Assembly (NCBI GenBank): GCA_003612405.1
Contig: RAYR01000019.1
Coordinates: 42,725-106,724 of the forward strand
Reading direction: 5' to 3'
DNA length: 64,000 nt
From: a bacterium 0.1xD8-71
Lineage (GTDB): Bacteria; Bacillota; Clostridia; Lachnospirales; Lachnospiraceae
Within the stretch, counting starts at the first letter, position 1; every line of letters begins with the position of its first letter. The position numbers and the translations under genes were made by a program. Under the pieces are notes generated by a model. The model saw nothing but the letters and a program-made list of their open reading frames with translations, did no database searches and had not been told where the DNA came from. Below, in pieces: positions 1 through 8,119 of this stretch.

Positions 1-929
1 CTCTCCGGCTCGTACCGATAGCCGAGTGTATTCTCGCGCAGATTGCGAATCCGTTCCTCCAGCCGACTGATCAGGACATCTACTCTCTCATTGACGCCCT
101 CCACGTTTTCTTGCAGAATTTTCTCGAATTCCCGGGTTAAATGGTCAAGCCCTGCCTGCAACTGATCCAGCCTGTTATTGACCTCAGCCACATTCTGGTT
201 CAGAGCGTTCTTTACGGTCTTTTCCAGTTTGCTGATACTTGCCCATAACTTCTCATCCTCTTTCTTTAATGCCGCCATCTGCGCATGAAGCCCTGCGATA
301 TCTGTCTGTATTCGTTCCATGTCCTGCCGGATGCCTGCAATCTGCTGCTGAATCATCGGAATCTTTTCCTGGTCTATCACCTGTACAACATCTGTCAGAT
401 CCGTGAGCTTTACCTGAGTTTCCTTAAGGCTTAAGACGATGTTGTCCACCTCTTGGCGCAGTGTGGTAATCTGTGTGTGCATGGCTTTATCCGCTTCCTG
501 GTAATCTTTCTCCACCTCTTTGAGCCCGTCCTGCACCTGGGTCATGGTATTGAACAGTTCCTCCACCTTTTCCTTGAGATAGGCTGTACTGGTCAGATAC
601 TCCTGCCGCAGTTTTTCCCCGGAGTCTTCCGACATGTATCTGGCGCTCTCCTCCTCATGAACCACCTTAGACAAGTCCTGCTCCTCCATCCCGGCATCCG
701 TCTGATCCTGATTCGTCAGGGACAGATCCTGCCCTGTCTGCCCGGATACCTGTGTCTCCTTCCCATTCCGGCCTTTGCCGGCATATCCCCACAGAAGCAC
801 CAGGAGCAATATAATGATCACCGCGGCTGCCGTCCCCGTCACCACCAACGCAAGCCTGTTTTCCTGTCTATCCGGGTCGTTTCTTCTTTCTTTCCAATAA
901 TCTGACACTTTTGTCATAAATTCATGCAT
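1..929 (-). CDS. Membrane-anchored coiled-coil protein (N-terminal part, cut by window edge)
   Basis: This is the first 309 codons of a minus-strand gene that leaves the window at position 1 without a stop. ATG at 929 has GAAGGAAG six bases upstream; another in-frame ATG lies four codons later. Residues 1-25 are polar and charged, residues 26-50 form one strong transmembrane helix, residues 51-95 are an acidic, glutamine-rich linker, and from about residue 100 to the edge the sequence is heptad-like with almost no proline, as in a long coiled coil. The predicted topology is a short cytoplasmic tail with an extracellular rod. The family is not recognised and no function is assigned; the missing C-terminus could hold the functional domain. 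The open frame on the opposite strand (453-905) is a shadow. Confidence 0.8.
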   Translation of the reverse strand, partial: MHEFMTKVSDYWKERRNDPDRQENRLALVVTGTAAAVIIILLLVLLWGYAGKGRNGKETQVSGQTGQDLSLTNQDQTDAGMEEQDLSKVVHEEESARYMSEDSGEKLRQEYLTSTAYLKEKVEELFNTMTQVQDGLKEVEKDYQEADKAMHTQITTLRQEVDNIVLSLKETQVKLTDLTDVVQVIDQEKIPMIQQQIAGIRQDMERIQTDIAGLHAQMAALKKEDEKLWASISKLEKTVKNALNQNVAEVNNRLDQLQAGLDHLTREFEKILQENVEGVNERVDVLISRLEERIRNLRENTLGYRYEPE

Positions 930-1107
930 ACTACGCTTCCTTCTTTCGTTTATTTTCAACATTTGGAAACTAACGGCGATCTGCCGGAAATCCACGCCCA
1001 GGGGCTGCGGAATAAAGTATACTTTAAGATAATTCCAAAGATTGTACGGTTACGATACCAGAAACCTTTTCCTTTTACAATACCGGAAATATTCACAAAC
1101 TTTCCTG

Positions 1108-1149
1108 ATAAAATAAGGAGCACATCCTCTGTAACCAGGATGTACTCCG
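1108..1149 (-). terminator. Intrinsic terminator after map
   Basis: On the minus strand a stem pairs GGAGTACATCCT with AGGATGTGCTCC across a short loop and is followed by TTATTTTATC. It lies about 40 bases past the map stop codon. The rest of 930-1186 holds nothing else recognisable. Confidence 0.75.
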
Positions 1150-1186
1150 GCTCTGACCCTTCCAAACGAAATTACGTTAATCAGAA

Positions 1187-2059
1187 CTAATATGTAAGAA
1201 TTTCATATCCGTCCTCTGTCACAGCAAGCGTTACCTCCCATTGGGCGGAGGGCTTGCCGTCATCGGTATAGACCGTCCAGCCGTCCTCATCGTCAATGTA
1301 GATGTCTGCATTACCCATATTGACCATCGGTTCTATGGTGAACACCATACCCGGCACCATCAGCATTTCCGTACCCTTACTGGTCACATAGCTGACAAAC
1401 GGCTCCTCGTGAAACTCCAGGCCCACACCATGTCCTCCGATTTCCCGGACAATGGAATAACCGTTCTTCTTCGCATGATTATTGATGGCTTCCGCCATAT
1501 CCCCCAGGAAGTTCCAGGGTTTCACCTGTTCCAGGCCCACATCAATACATTCTCTGGCCACCCGCACCAGCTTCTGTGTCTCTTCGGGCACCTCTCCGAG
1601 CATGAACATTCTGGAAGAATCCGAGAAATATCCTTTATAAATCGTGGATACATCCACGTTGACAATGTCACCGTCCTGCAGCAGCCGTGTTGCACTGGGG
1701 ATGCCATGGCATACCACCTCATTGATGGATGTACAGACACTCCTGGGAAATCCGTCATAACCAAGAGGCGCCGCAATCCCGCCCATCTGGCTGGTCATAT
1801 CACAGACAATCCGGTCAATCTCCTCCGTACTCATGCCAATGTGTATCTGTCTGGCAATCTCGTCCAGAATGGCAATATTGATCTTGCTGCTCTCCCGTAT
1901 CCCCTCAATCTGTTCCGGTGTCTTGATGATATCATGATCCGGCACAATATGACCCTGTAATGCGTAACTCTCAATCTTCTCATCCATGGCCATGTGACAG
2001 GCTTTATACTTTCTGCCGCTGCCGCACCAGCAATGATCATTTCTTCCCAGCTTCTTCAT
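1187..2059 (-). CDS. map: Methionine aminopeptidase type I with SEC-C zinc motif
   Basis: This enzyme removes the N-terminal methionine from nascent proteins in the cytosol. The 290-residue protein carries an N-terminal SEC-C motif (C10, C12, C21, H22), typical of the long MetAP Ia of Firmicutes and thought to aid ribosome or zinc binding. The five metal ligands are all present: D136, D147, H210, E243 and E275, within the usual GGHGVGLEFHEEP and FTIEPM contexts. An in-frame ATG nine codons further upstream exists, but GGGAGGT sits eight bases before the ATG at 2059, which is therefore preferred. The gene is monocistronic with its own terminator. It is not next to secY/infA, where many Firmicutes keep map, so it may be a second copy; that cannot be judged from this window. 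Confidence 0.95.
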   Translation of the reverse strand: MKKLGRNDHCWCGSGRKYKACHMAMDEKIESYALQGHIVPDHDIIKTPEQIEGIRESSKINIAILDEIARQIHIGMSTEEIDRIVCDMTSQMGGIAAPLGYDGFPRSVCTSINEVVCHGIPSATRLLQDGDIVNVDVSTIYKGYFSDSSRMFMLGEVPEETQKLVRVARECIDVGLEQVKPWNFLGDMAEAINNHAKKNGYSIVREIGGHGVGLEFHEEPFVSYVTSKGTEMLMVPGMVFTIEPMVNMGNADIYIDDEDGWTVYTDDGKPSAQWEVTLAVTEDGYEILTY

Positions 2060-2162
2060 TGTAACATACCTCCCGGCATAGTCCACTCAATAACCGTATC
2101 TATTGTAGCCCATATGATATACAAATTCAAGATTGTTGACCGGAAAACCGACTGCTCCTGCA

Positions 2163-2195
2163 TAAGAAAAGCACCCACTCTCAAGTGGATGCTCC
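2163..2195 (-). terminator. Intrinsic terminator after blaR1-like gene
   Basis: The minus strand reads AGCATCCACTT, a short loop, then AGTGGGTGCT followed by TTTCTT. It lies about 65 bases downstream of the BlaR1-like stop. Confidence 0.8.
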
Positions 2196-2259
2196 ATACA
2201 GCGTTCTTTAAAATCCGGCCGTTTATTCTTTCTGCTCTGTAAGCGCACTACAGTGCACA

Positions 2260-3654
2260 TTACCGGGCAATACTGGCCTCGATATGTAAATCCTCTGTCT
2301 CGCACAGGTTAATTACAAAGAAATAATATCTGCCATTCTCCGGAACCTCATATGTGAAGTCTACTATATCTTCTCCCTCCACATAATTCATGATATTATC
2401 CGTGTCCTTGATTCCTGTCTGAAAAGTGATATCCATTGGATCGCCAACCACCAAGCCTTTAACCTCTCTTCCTTCATCCGCGGAGAATCCAGCCGACATA
2501 AATGTTTTCCCTGCGGTGACCATCCATTCAATATTTAAAATTCTCCCACGGCTGTCCATCTTAATATCGTCCATCATCACGATATCATTGGGATCAAGAT
2601 TGTACATTCTTGCCAACTCATTCATGGCTTCCAGATCCGCAGCATCTATATCCCCTATAGAAGATTTGACACTTGTATCCTCCGCATATCCTTCATAAAC
2701 ATCCGTCATCTTGGCTCCAATCGCCAGAGATGTAAAACTGCTCCCTAACAGGAAACATGCCGCCAGTCCTAACGCCACACTCTTTCTGATACCGCCGCTC
2801 ATGCGATATTCACTCATACAAGCTACTCTCCTCTCATAGTTCGTCCTGTCATCCACCAGCGCAAACAGCTGATATCTGCATCTCTTCGTGTCCGTCTTCA
2901 TCATATTCAGTATTACCTGACAATAATGCTGCTGCGTAAATCTGTCCTTCGCCTTCTCACAGGCCAGCCTGTCGCAGCTTATCTCACACATCAGTGACAT
3001 CTGCTTTAGCATCAGGTGCACCAGAGGATTGAACACATGCAGTAAGGCAATGAGAATACCAAATGTCTTTAAGGGCATGTCCTTTTCCAGATAGTGGCAT
3101 AACTCATGATAGAGAATAATCTCCACCTCATCCTCGGTGTACTGCACAAAGGGCAGTATCACTACCATTCCGTGATGATAGGTAATACAAGGCACGCTGA
3201 CGGAGTCGTTTCTGCACAGAGAAATCTTCCCCTCTATGCCCAGCTCCCTGCATATTTCTGTAAAACGACGTTTAGTCATTTCATCCTCTTCGGTAATATT
3301 ACCCCGACAGATCATAGCCCAACGATGGCGGCAGACCAATTTATACGCCAACAGCATTAAGAACAAAGCTATCCACACACATCCCAGAACCTCAAACACT
3401 TCTATTGTCCTTGGCGTGTTGTAGAATAAGTTGATACTGCTGTGCATATTTTCATTGATCCATCTTTCCGCCTGTAATACAAAATATACCAGCGGTACTA
3501 CATAAGAGCATAATATGACTATGGTCACAAAGCGAATCAAACGTGCGTCTTTCTTAAACCATACCTTCCGGAATATCACTCCTATGATATAGAATAATGT
3601 TCCGGAGATATCTGTCATTAACAACGCAATAAATAAATTACTTACCCAATCCAT
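2260..3654 (-). CDS. BlaR1/MecR1-type membrane metallopeptidase (M56)
   Basis: This is a 464-residue membrane protein of peptidase family M56, the signal-transducing partner of BlaI-type repressors. Hydrophobic segments lie near residues 5-28, 41-61, 88-108 and 195-217, and a further one at about 291-311. The zinc motif HELCH is at 183-187 and a downstream EISCD (224-228) supplies the third ligand. In the BlaR1 scheme, activation leads to proteolysis that releases the repressor. The C-terminal 135 residues after the last membrane helix do not look like the penicillin-binding sensor domain of true BlaR1, so the ligand is unlikely to be a beta-lactam by the classical route. The start overlaps the end of the blaI-like gene by 17 bases, showing one operon and probable translational coupling. 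Confidence 0.88.
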   Translation of the reverse strand: MDWVSNLFIALLMTDISGTLFYIIGVIFRKVWFKKDARLIRFVTIVILCSYVVPLVYFVLQAERWINENMHSSINLFYNTPRTIEVFEVLGCVWIALFLMLLAYKLVCRHRWAMICRGNITEEDEMTKRRFTEICRELGIEGKISLCRNDSVSVPCITYHHGMVVILPFVQYTEDEVEIILYHELCHYLEKDMPLKTFGILIALLHVFNPLVHLMLKQMSLMCEISCDRLACEKAKDRFTQQHYCQVILNMMKTDTKRCRYQLFALVDDRTNYERRVACMSEYRMSGGIRKSVALGLAACFLLGSSFTSLAIGAKMTDVYEGYAEDTSVKSSIGDIDAADLEAMNELARMYNLDPNDIVMMDDIKMDSRGRILNIEWMVTAGKTFMSAGFSADEGREVKGLVVGDPMDITFQTGIKDTDNIMNYVEGEDIVDFTYEVPENGRYYFFVINLCETEDLHIEASIAR

Positions 3655-4018
3655 CGATCATCTTCTGTATCCTTTCAATTTCATCCTGTCGTAATGGTCT
3701 CTCATTTGCCAGAGCACAAAGAAATTCGTCTGCATTGTCGTGATTCCAAAAAGTCACATAATCACTTGTCAGCTGTCCTTTATACTCATCAAGAGGAACA
3801 AGAATCTGATAAAAGAATACCCGGCCCTGACGATAGTGTCTCAGATAGCCCTTTCTCACAAGGCGCGCTAAGAAAGTGGATACTGTCTGAGGTTTCCACT
3901 CTTTATGGTACTTGTCATTGACCCTCTGCATAATCTCCATGAGACTCAGTTCTTCCTCTGAATCCCATACTGTCTTCATAACCAGCTGTTCACAATCCGT
4001 TAAATTTTCAAGTGTCAT
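3638..4018 (-). CDS. BlaI/MecI/CopY-family transcriptional repressor
   Basis: This is a 126-residue winged-helix repressor of the penicillinase repressor family. Residues 1-70 contain the winged helix (start MTLENLTDCEQLVMKTVW, then a TVSTFLARLVRKGYL recognition region), followed by the dimerisation region. GGAGG precedes the ATG at 4018 by seven bases. The gene overlaps the BlaR1-like peptidase downstream. A perfect inverted repeat of the BlaI type lies 21 bases upstream of the start, which fits autoregulation. No beta-lactamase is adjacent; the nearest divergent gene is the MATE exporter about 280 bases away, so the regulon is open. Confidence 0.92.
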   Translation of the reverse strand: MTLENLTDCEQLVMKTVWDSEEELSLMEIMQRVNDKYHKEWKPQTVSTFLARLVRKGYLRHYRQGRVFFYQILVPLDEYKGQLTSDYVTFWNHDNADEFLCALANERPLRQDEIERIQKMIDGLGK

Positions 4019-4038
4019 AGAAATGCCTCCAGTAATCT

Positions 4039-4056
4039 CTACAATTACTATTGTAG
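4039..4056. promoter_or_regulatory. Candidate BlaI-type operator
   Basis: CTACAAT-TACT-ATTGTAG is a perfect palindrome with 7-base arms. It carries the TACA...TGTA core characteristic of BlaI/MecI operators and lies just upstream of the blaI-like start codon. Assignment to this repressor is by position and consensus. Confidence 0.7.
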
Positions 4057-4297
4057 GTTATAGTATTTAAAAAACTTCTCTCTCTCAATAGTATTTTATA
4101 TTTCGTAGAATATCAAGTATAAATTGTCATAAATTTCACCAAAAATGAACTGGTTGTGTAGTTGTTATTTAGAAAAATATGTTACTTTAAACTAAAAAAT
4201 CACATTGCATCTGTCCGGGAGTTATTGTAAAATATTGACTTAGCTTACATATTTGGCAGAAAACATCAGGCATTGTCAATGCTGACAGGAGGCGGCC

Positions 4298-5707
4298 ATG
4301 GAAACAACACAAACTGCGAAACAAAGTCTTATCCGCAAGCTAGTCGGTGACAGGGCTTTCTATAAGATGGTACTGGCGATTGCCGTGCCTATTATGATCC
4401 AGAACGGCATCACGAATTTCGTGAGTCTCCTGGATAATATCATGATCGGCCAGATCGGCACCGAGCAGATGTCCGGCGTTGCCATCGTCAATCAGCTGCT
4501 CTTCGTCTATAATCTCTGCCTTTTTGGCGGTGTATCCGGTGCAGGCATCTTCACCGCCCAGTATTTCGGTCAGAAGAACGATGAAGGCATCCGGCAGACG
4601 GTCCGCTTCAAAGTATGGATGGTCGCTTTTATCACCCTGCTTACGATCATTCTGTTACTGACCGGCGGCAGTTCTTTGATCACCCTGTATTTACAGGGAA
4701 AAGGCACTGCCGAGAGTGCAGCTGTCACCCTGACATACGGTCAGCAGTATCTCTGGATCATGCTGCTTGGCCTGCCCCCTTTTATGATGGTGCAGGTCTA
4801 TTCCAGCACCCTGCGGGAGTGCCGGCAGACAATCCTGCCCATGAAAGCCGGCGTTGTGGCAGTCTTTGTCAATCTGATATTAAACTACATATTAATATAT
4901 GGCAAGTTCGGCGCCCCGGCCCTTGGCGTACAGGGCGCGGCGATTGCCACCATCATTTCCCGCTACGTGGAAGCTGCCATCGTACTGCTCCATACCCACA
5001 GGCATAAGGCCGATAATCCTTTTGTGGAAGGACTCTACAACACCCTCAAGGTACCCGGCTTACTGGTGCAGAAGATTCTGATCAAGGGAACGCCCCTTCT
5101 TCTCAATGAGACTTTGTGGGCCGCCGGTATGGCCATGCTGACGCAGTGCTATTCAGTACGCGGCCTTAACGTTATTGCCGCCCTGAATATCTCCAACACC
5201 ATCAGCAACGTATTTAATATTGTATTTATCGCTCTGGGAGATTCGGTGGCGATCATTGTAGGACAGCTTCTGGGAGCCGGTAAGATGAAGGAAGCCCGGG
5301 ATACCGATAATAAGATGATTGCCTTCTCTGTCTTCTGCTGTGCCTGTGTGGCCTTTATCATGCTGATACTGGCACGCTTCTTCCCGCTCCTGTTTAAGAC
5401 CAACGAGGAAGCCCGCACACTTGCCACATACTTTATTATGGTCGTAGCTTTGTTCATGCCGCAGAACGCTTTCCTGCACGCCTCTTACTTTACGTTACGT
5501 TCCGGCGGCAAAACGATCATTACCTTTTTATTTGACAGTGTATTTATCTGGTGCGTCAGCGTGGTGATTGCCTTTACTTTAAGCCGCTACACAACTCTTC
5601 CTGTCATCGCGGTCTTTACCTTTGTACAGCTTGGAGACCTGATCAAGTGCGTGATCGGATTCGTCCTGGTTAAGAAGGGTGTTTGGCTGCAAAATATTGT
5701 GTCGTAG
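4298..5707 (+). CDS. MATE family multidrug/cation antiporter
   Basis: The 469-residue protein has about 12 hydrophobic segments in two homologous halves, as in NorM/DinF-type exporters, which expel organic cations or drugs against Na+ or H+ in the cytoplasmic membrane. The first helix region (PIMIQNGITNFVSLLDNIMI) and the matching motif in the second half, around residue 250-300, are typical of the family. AGGAGG lies six bases before the ATG at 4298. It stands alone, divergent from the BlaI-type operon. The 279-base gap holds the BlaI-type operator and a possible -35 TTGACT near 4234, but no convincing -10. Substrate unknown. Confidence 0.9.
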   Translation: METTQTAKQSLIRKLVGDRAFYKMVLAIAVPIMIQNGITNFVSLLDNIMIGQIGTEQMSGVAIVNQLLFVYNLCLFGGVSGAGIFTAQYFGQKNDEGIRQTVRFKVWMVAFITLLTIILLLTGGSSLITLYLQGKGTAESAAVTLTYGQQYLWIMLLGLPPFMMVQVYSSTLRECRQTILPMKAGVVAVFVNLILNYILIYGKFGAPALGVQGAAIATIISRYVEAAIVLLHTHRHKADNPFVEGLYNTLKVPGLLVQKILIKGTPLLLNETLWAAGMAMLTQCYSVRGLNVIAALNISNTISNVFNIVFIALGDSVAIIVGQLLGAGKMKEARDTDNKMIAFSVFCCACVAFIMLILARFFPLLFKTNEEARTLATYFIMVVALFMPQNAFLHASYFTLRSGGKTIITFLFDSVFIWCVSVVIAFTLSRYTTLPVIAVFTFVQLGDLIKCVIGFVLVKKGVWLQNIVS

Positions 5708-5775
5708 CGGTTTTTCCTGTCTGTAAGTTGAAAATTTACTAGTGTTTTATTCGGAAAAACATATTGATTCTCTTC

Positions 5776-5805
5776 TTGACGTTCGGTATAATAGATATTT
5801 ATAAT
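5776..5805 (+). promoter_or_regulatory. Sigma-A promoter for small toxin-like peptide
   Basis: TTGACG at 5776-5781, an 18-base spacer, and TATAAT at 5800-5805. It points at the small peptide gene and predicts a leader of about 60 nt. Within that leader CCCTCT (5841-5846) can pair with AGAGGG (5857-5862) and mask the ribosome binding site. Confidence 0.75.
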
Positions 5806-5871
5806 TGAAAAGAAGGTTGGATGTGATTTTCTGATTGATGCCCTCTAGTCTACGAAAGAGGGTGGTGCCTT

Positions 5872-5952
5872 ATGAGTATGATGGAACTTCTTACATTATT
5901 ACTTGTTTTATTTACGGCTCTATCTTACATAGATAATCATACAAAGAAATAA
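5872..5952 (+). CDS. Small hydrophobic holin-like peptide, candidate type I toxin
   Basis: A 26-codon frame starts at ATG 5872 with AGGGTGG seven bases upstream. The peptide has a short N-terminus (MSMMEL), one leucine-rich membrane helix of about 13 residues, and a polar tail ending in DNHTKK. That layout matches the putative holin-like toxins of Firmicutes (Hol_Tox family), 25-35-residue membrane peptides found in type I toxin-antitoxin loci. The stop codon sits inside the stem of a bidirectional terminator and a minus-strand promoter points back at the gene, so an antisense RNA would overlap its 3' end. The toxin role is inferred from size, topology and locus architecture; toxicity is not shown by sequence. 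Confidence 0.65.
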   Translation: MSMMELLTLLLVLFTALSYIDNHTKK

Positions 5953-6043
5953 GCATCCCTACCGCCTAAAGTTTAGGATGCTTATTTTCTTATAATTTTT
6001 ACCTTTACTGAGGGCAATCGGAAACTCAATTCCGATCACTTCT
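5943..6043 (-). ncRNA. Predicted antisense RNA opposite the 3' end of the small toxin gene
   Basis: The promoter at 6050-6078 predicts a start near 6043, and transcription would stop at the shared terminator, giving an RNA of about 100 nt. Its last 45 nt are complementary to the end of the peptide mRNA, including its final codons and stop. This convergent 3'-overlap design is that of txpA/RatA in Bacillus subtilis. No expression evidence is available from sequence. Confidence 0.55.
5947..5987. terminator. Bidirectional terminator shared by peptide mRNA and antisense RNA
   Basis: AAATAAGCATCC (5947-5958) pairs perfectly with GGATGCTTATTT (5976-5987). U-rich sequence follows on both strands (TCTTATAATTTTT on plus, CTTTGT on minus). 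Confidence 0.8.
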
Positions 6044-6049
6044 AAGTAA

Positions 6050-6078
6050 ATTATATACCAGAGTGGTTGAGAAATCAA
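6050..6078 (-). promoter_or_regulatory. Promoter of predicted antisense RNA
   Basis: On the minus strand: TTGATT (6073-6078), a 17-base spacer, TATAAT (6050-6055). The -35 lies inside the terminator hairpin at 6060-6090. Confidence 0.7.
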
Positions 6079-6090
6079 CCACTCTTTTTT
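6060..6090 (+). terminator. Intrinsic terminator at the end of the convergent pair
   Basis: AGAGTGGTTGA, GAAA loop, TCAACCACTCT, then TTTTTT on the plus strand. It can also fold in transcripts of the minus-strand gene ending at 6089, but without a U-tract in that direction. Confidence 0.75.
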
Positions 6091-7342
6091 ACACCAGACC
6101 ATTATACTGGTTATAAACAGCACAAAGCTTATTGGTATTCTTAAGGATAAAATGCAGGGCAATCCACGGTCCGATACCACAGAGCATAGAACCAAACAGT
6201 GTCCATACCAAAAAGGTGGTTCCGTTTTCCTGAATCGGAACATTGTAGCGGTAGCTGTTCGCCTGTAAACGATTGGCCAGTTTATACCACCAGATGATAT
6301 AGTAAATGCCGCAGGTAACCATGCCAAGAAGAATAAAAGCCAGAAGTCCGCTTGTCTTTTCCCCATCACCCTCACATATGTCGTTTACATCCTCTGCCAG
6401 ATTATAGATAAAAACATATCCATAAATACCACAGGTAACAAGGGAGAGCAGGAAATACATCCAGATACTTCTGTTGGTCTTCTTTGCTCTTGTCCCTCTG
6501 GGCGGCGTCGTGGGATTACCATAGCCCATGCCTCCCATAGGCGGTGTCCCATATCCCGGTGCTCCATTTGTCTGGTATTCCGTCTGTCCTCCTATCGGCA
6601 TTACCTGCTGATACGCTGCCTGGCCTTCTGTAGGCGGTACCTGTTGATAGGTGCCCTGGCCTTCGGCCGGCGGCACCTGGTAATTGATTACCGTATTCTT
6701 TGCAGCCTGTTTTGCCTGCAAATCCTTTGCCGCACCTGAAAGCTCAGTAAATCCTTCCGTCATGCTTGCCATAAGAGAATCTTTCGTCTCTCCCACGACA
6801 GGGGCACTGCCCATGATATACATAAGACCGAAAAGTATGGCAGCCACGGCCACATAGCCAAGCCAACGGACAATAGCTGCTCCGCCAATGGAAATACTGC
6901 CAAAATTAATCAAATTGACAAAAATTGACACGAATATTGAGAGCAATCTCAGAGCCACACTCAAAACCGCACCGCCAAACACCAGATTCCTTAACTTACT
7001 GCTCCATTTCCATGCAGCAGCTGCTGTACTCACAGCCATGATCATCGCTCCAAAAAAACCAAGTAAGTTGGACAGCAGATAGCCAAACTGCAGCCAGCGG
7101 AGTGAAACAAATATACCTCGAATCCTTGCAAGGGCTGCAAACAGAAAAACAACTGCAAACACACCGCATACTATCCGCATCACCATATCCAAATCCTGAT
7201 TTTGGGGTTTGCTAATACCATTGTTTACCGTACCCATTCCACCAGCATCCATTCCCTGTCCGGTACTCCCGGCAGGTGTACCACAGTTCGGGCAGAACTT
7301 TTCGTCCTCGTTTATAGGACTTCCACAATTGGGACAAAACAT
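6089..7342 (-). CDS. Zinc-ribbon membrane protein with DUF4234-type C-terminus
   Basis: A 417-residue protein. A double zinc ribbon opens it (C3, C6, C17, C20). Residues about 55-190 hold four hydrophobic segments. Residues about 215-265 are a proline/glutamine-rich linker with three imperfect repeats of the type YQQVPPTEGQ. The C-terminal 130 residues, starting RSIWMYFLLSLVTCGIYG, match the DUF4234 membrane domain (three helices, with repeated TCGIY motifs). GAGGAGGAG lies before ATG 7342. Proteins of this build are common in Clostridia and of unknown function. The ribbon is probably cytoplasmic. The gene is flanked by terminators and looks monocistronic. Confidence 0.8.
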   Translation of the reverse strand: MFCPNCGSPINEDEKFCPNCGTPAGSTGQGMDAGGMGTVNNGISKPQNQDLDMVMRIVCGVFAVVFLFAALARIRGIFVSLRWLQFGYLLSNLLGFFGAMIMAVSTAAAAWKWSSKLRNLVFGGAVLSVALRLLSIFVSIFVNLINFGSISIGGAAIVRWLGYVAVAAILFGLMYIMGSAPVVGETKDSLMASMTEGFTELSGAAKDLQAKQAAKNTVINYQVPPAEGQGTYQQVPPTEGQAAYQQVMPIGGQTEYQTNGAPGYGTPPMGGMGYGNPTTPPRGTRAKKTNRSIWMYFLLSLVTCGIYGYVFIYNLAEDVNDICEGDGEKTSGLLAFILLGMVTCGIYYIIWWYKLANRLQANSYRYNVPIQENGTTFLVWTLFGSMLCGIGPWIALHFILKNTNKLCAVYNQYNGLV

Positions 7343-7385
7343 AACTTCTCCTCCTCATAAGTTATTGTACTGCACACTACTACAT

Positions 7386-7421
7386 AAAAAGACGGCCGGA
7401 CTCTCATCCGGACCGCCCTTC
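7386..7421 (-). terminator. Terminator at the end of the pentose operon
   Basis: On the minus strand GGGCGGTCCGGA pairs with TCCGGCCGTC (one bulge), followed by TTTTTATG. It lies directly after the rpe stop codon. Confidence 0.8.
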
Positions 7422-7428
7422 CGTTTCA

Positions 7429-8088
7429 TTAAAACTGTGCCAGATACCCTTTCACATTGTCTGTAATATTACCGCCAAAGATCGCGGATCCTGCCACAAT
7501 CACATTGGCACCGGCATCCAACACCACGCGTGCATTGTCTCTCGTGATACCGCCATCCACCTGGATGTCCAGATCTATACCCAGCTCATCAGCCATCTGA
7601 CGAACTTGACGGATACGCTCCGTGGATTCGGGTATGTACTGTTGTCCGCCAAATCCCGGTTCCACAGTCATCACCAGCAGCATATCCAGCTTACTTAAGT
7701 ACTTTCTGACCGCTTCCACAGGAGTTCTCGGCTTAATCGACATTCCCACCCGGCAGCCTAAGCTGCGGATCAACGCAATCGTCTCTTCCGCATCCTCTGT
7801 GGCTTCCAGATGAAAGGTGATACTGTCTGCGCCGCACGCCTTAAACTCTTTCACATACCGCTCCGGTTCCACAATCATCAGGTGTACATCAAATACTTTA
7901 TCAGTCACCTTGCGGATGGTACGGATCACAGGCATACCAAAAGAGATTGACGGCACGAAGACTCCATCCATCACATCAATATGTACATATTCTGCGCCGG
8001 CTTTACACGCCTCTTCAATCTGCTCCCCCAGTCTGGCAAAATCTGCCGCCAGAATGGAGGGGGATAAAATGTTTTTTCTCTCGGACAT
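7429..8088 (-). CDS. rpe: Ribulose-phosphate 3-epimerase
   Basis: This cytosolic enzyme interconverts D-ribulose 5-phosphate and D-xylulose 5-phosphate. The 219-residue TIM barrel shows the family motifs in order: ILAADFARL, YVHIDVMDGVFVPSISFG, FDVHLMIVEPE, TVEPGFGGQ and QVDGGI, with the metal-binding histidine and aspartates present. The length is normal. AGAGAGG precedes ATG 8088. It is the last gene of the ara/transketolase series, 31 bases after the transketolase C-half, and links arabinose catabolism to the non-oxidative pentose phosphate pathway. Confidence 0.96.
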   Translation of the reverse strand: MSERKNILSPSILAADFARLGEQIEEACKAGAEYVHIDVMDGVFVPSISFGMPVIRTIRKVTDKVFDVHLMIVEPERYVKEFKACGADSITFHLEATEDAEETIALIRSLGCRVGMSIKPRTPVEAVRKYLSKLDMLLVMTVEPGFGGQQYIPESTERIRQVRQMADELGIDLDIQVDGGITRDNARVVLDAGANVIVAGSAIFGGNITDNVKGYLAQF

Positions 8089-8119
8089 CTCAAATGCCTC
8101 TCTATCGCCAGATTATCAT

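Noticed and set aside
956..1165. 69-codon open frame on the minus strand between the edge gene and map
   Set aside because: No ribosome binding site, no recognisable protein features, and its interior is the map terminator hairpin.
7209..7466. Plus-strand frame with repeated GLPQLGQN-like text
   Set aside because: Reverse complement of the zinc-ribbon cysteine motifs and the operon terminator.
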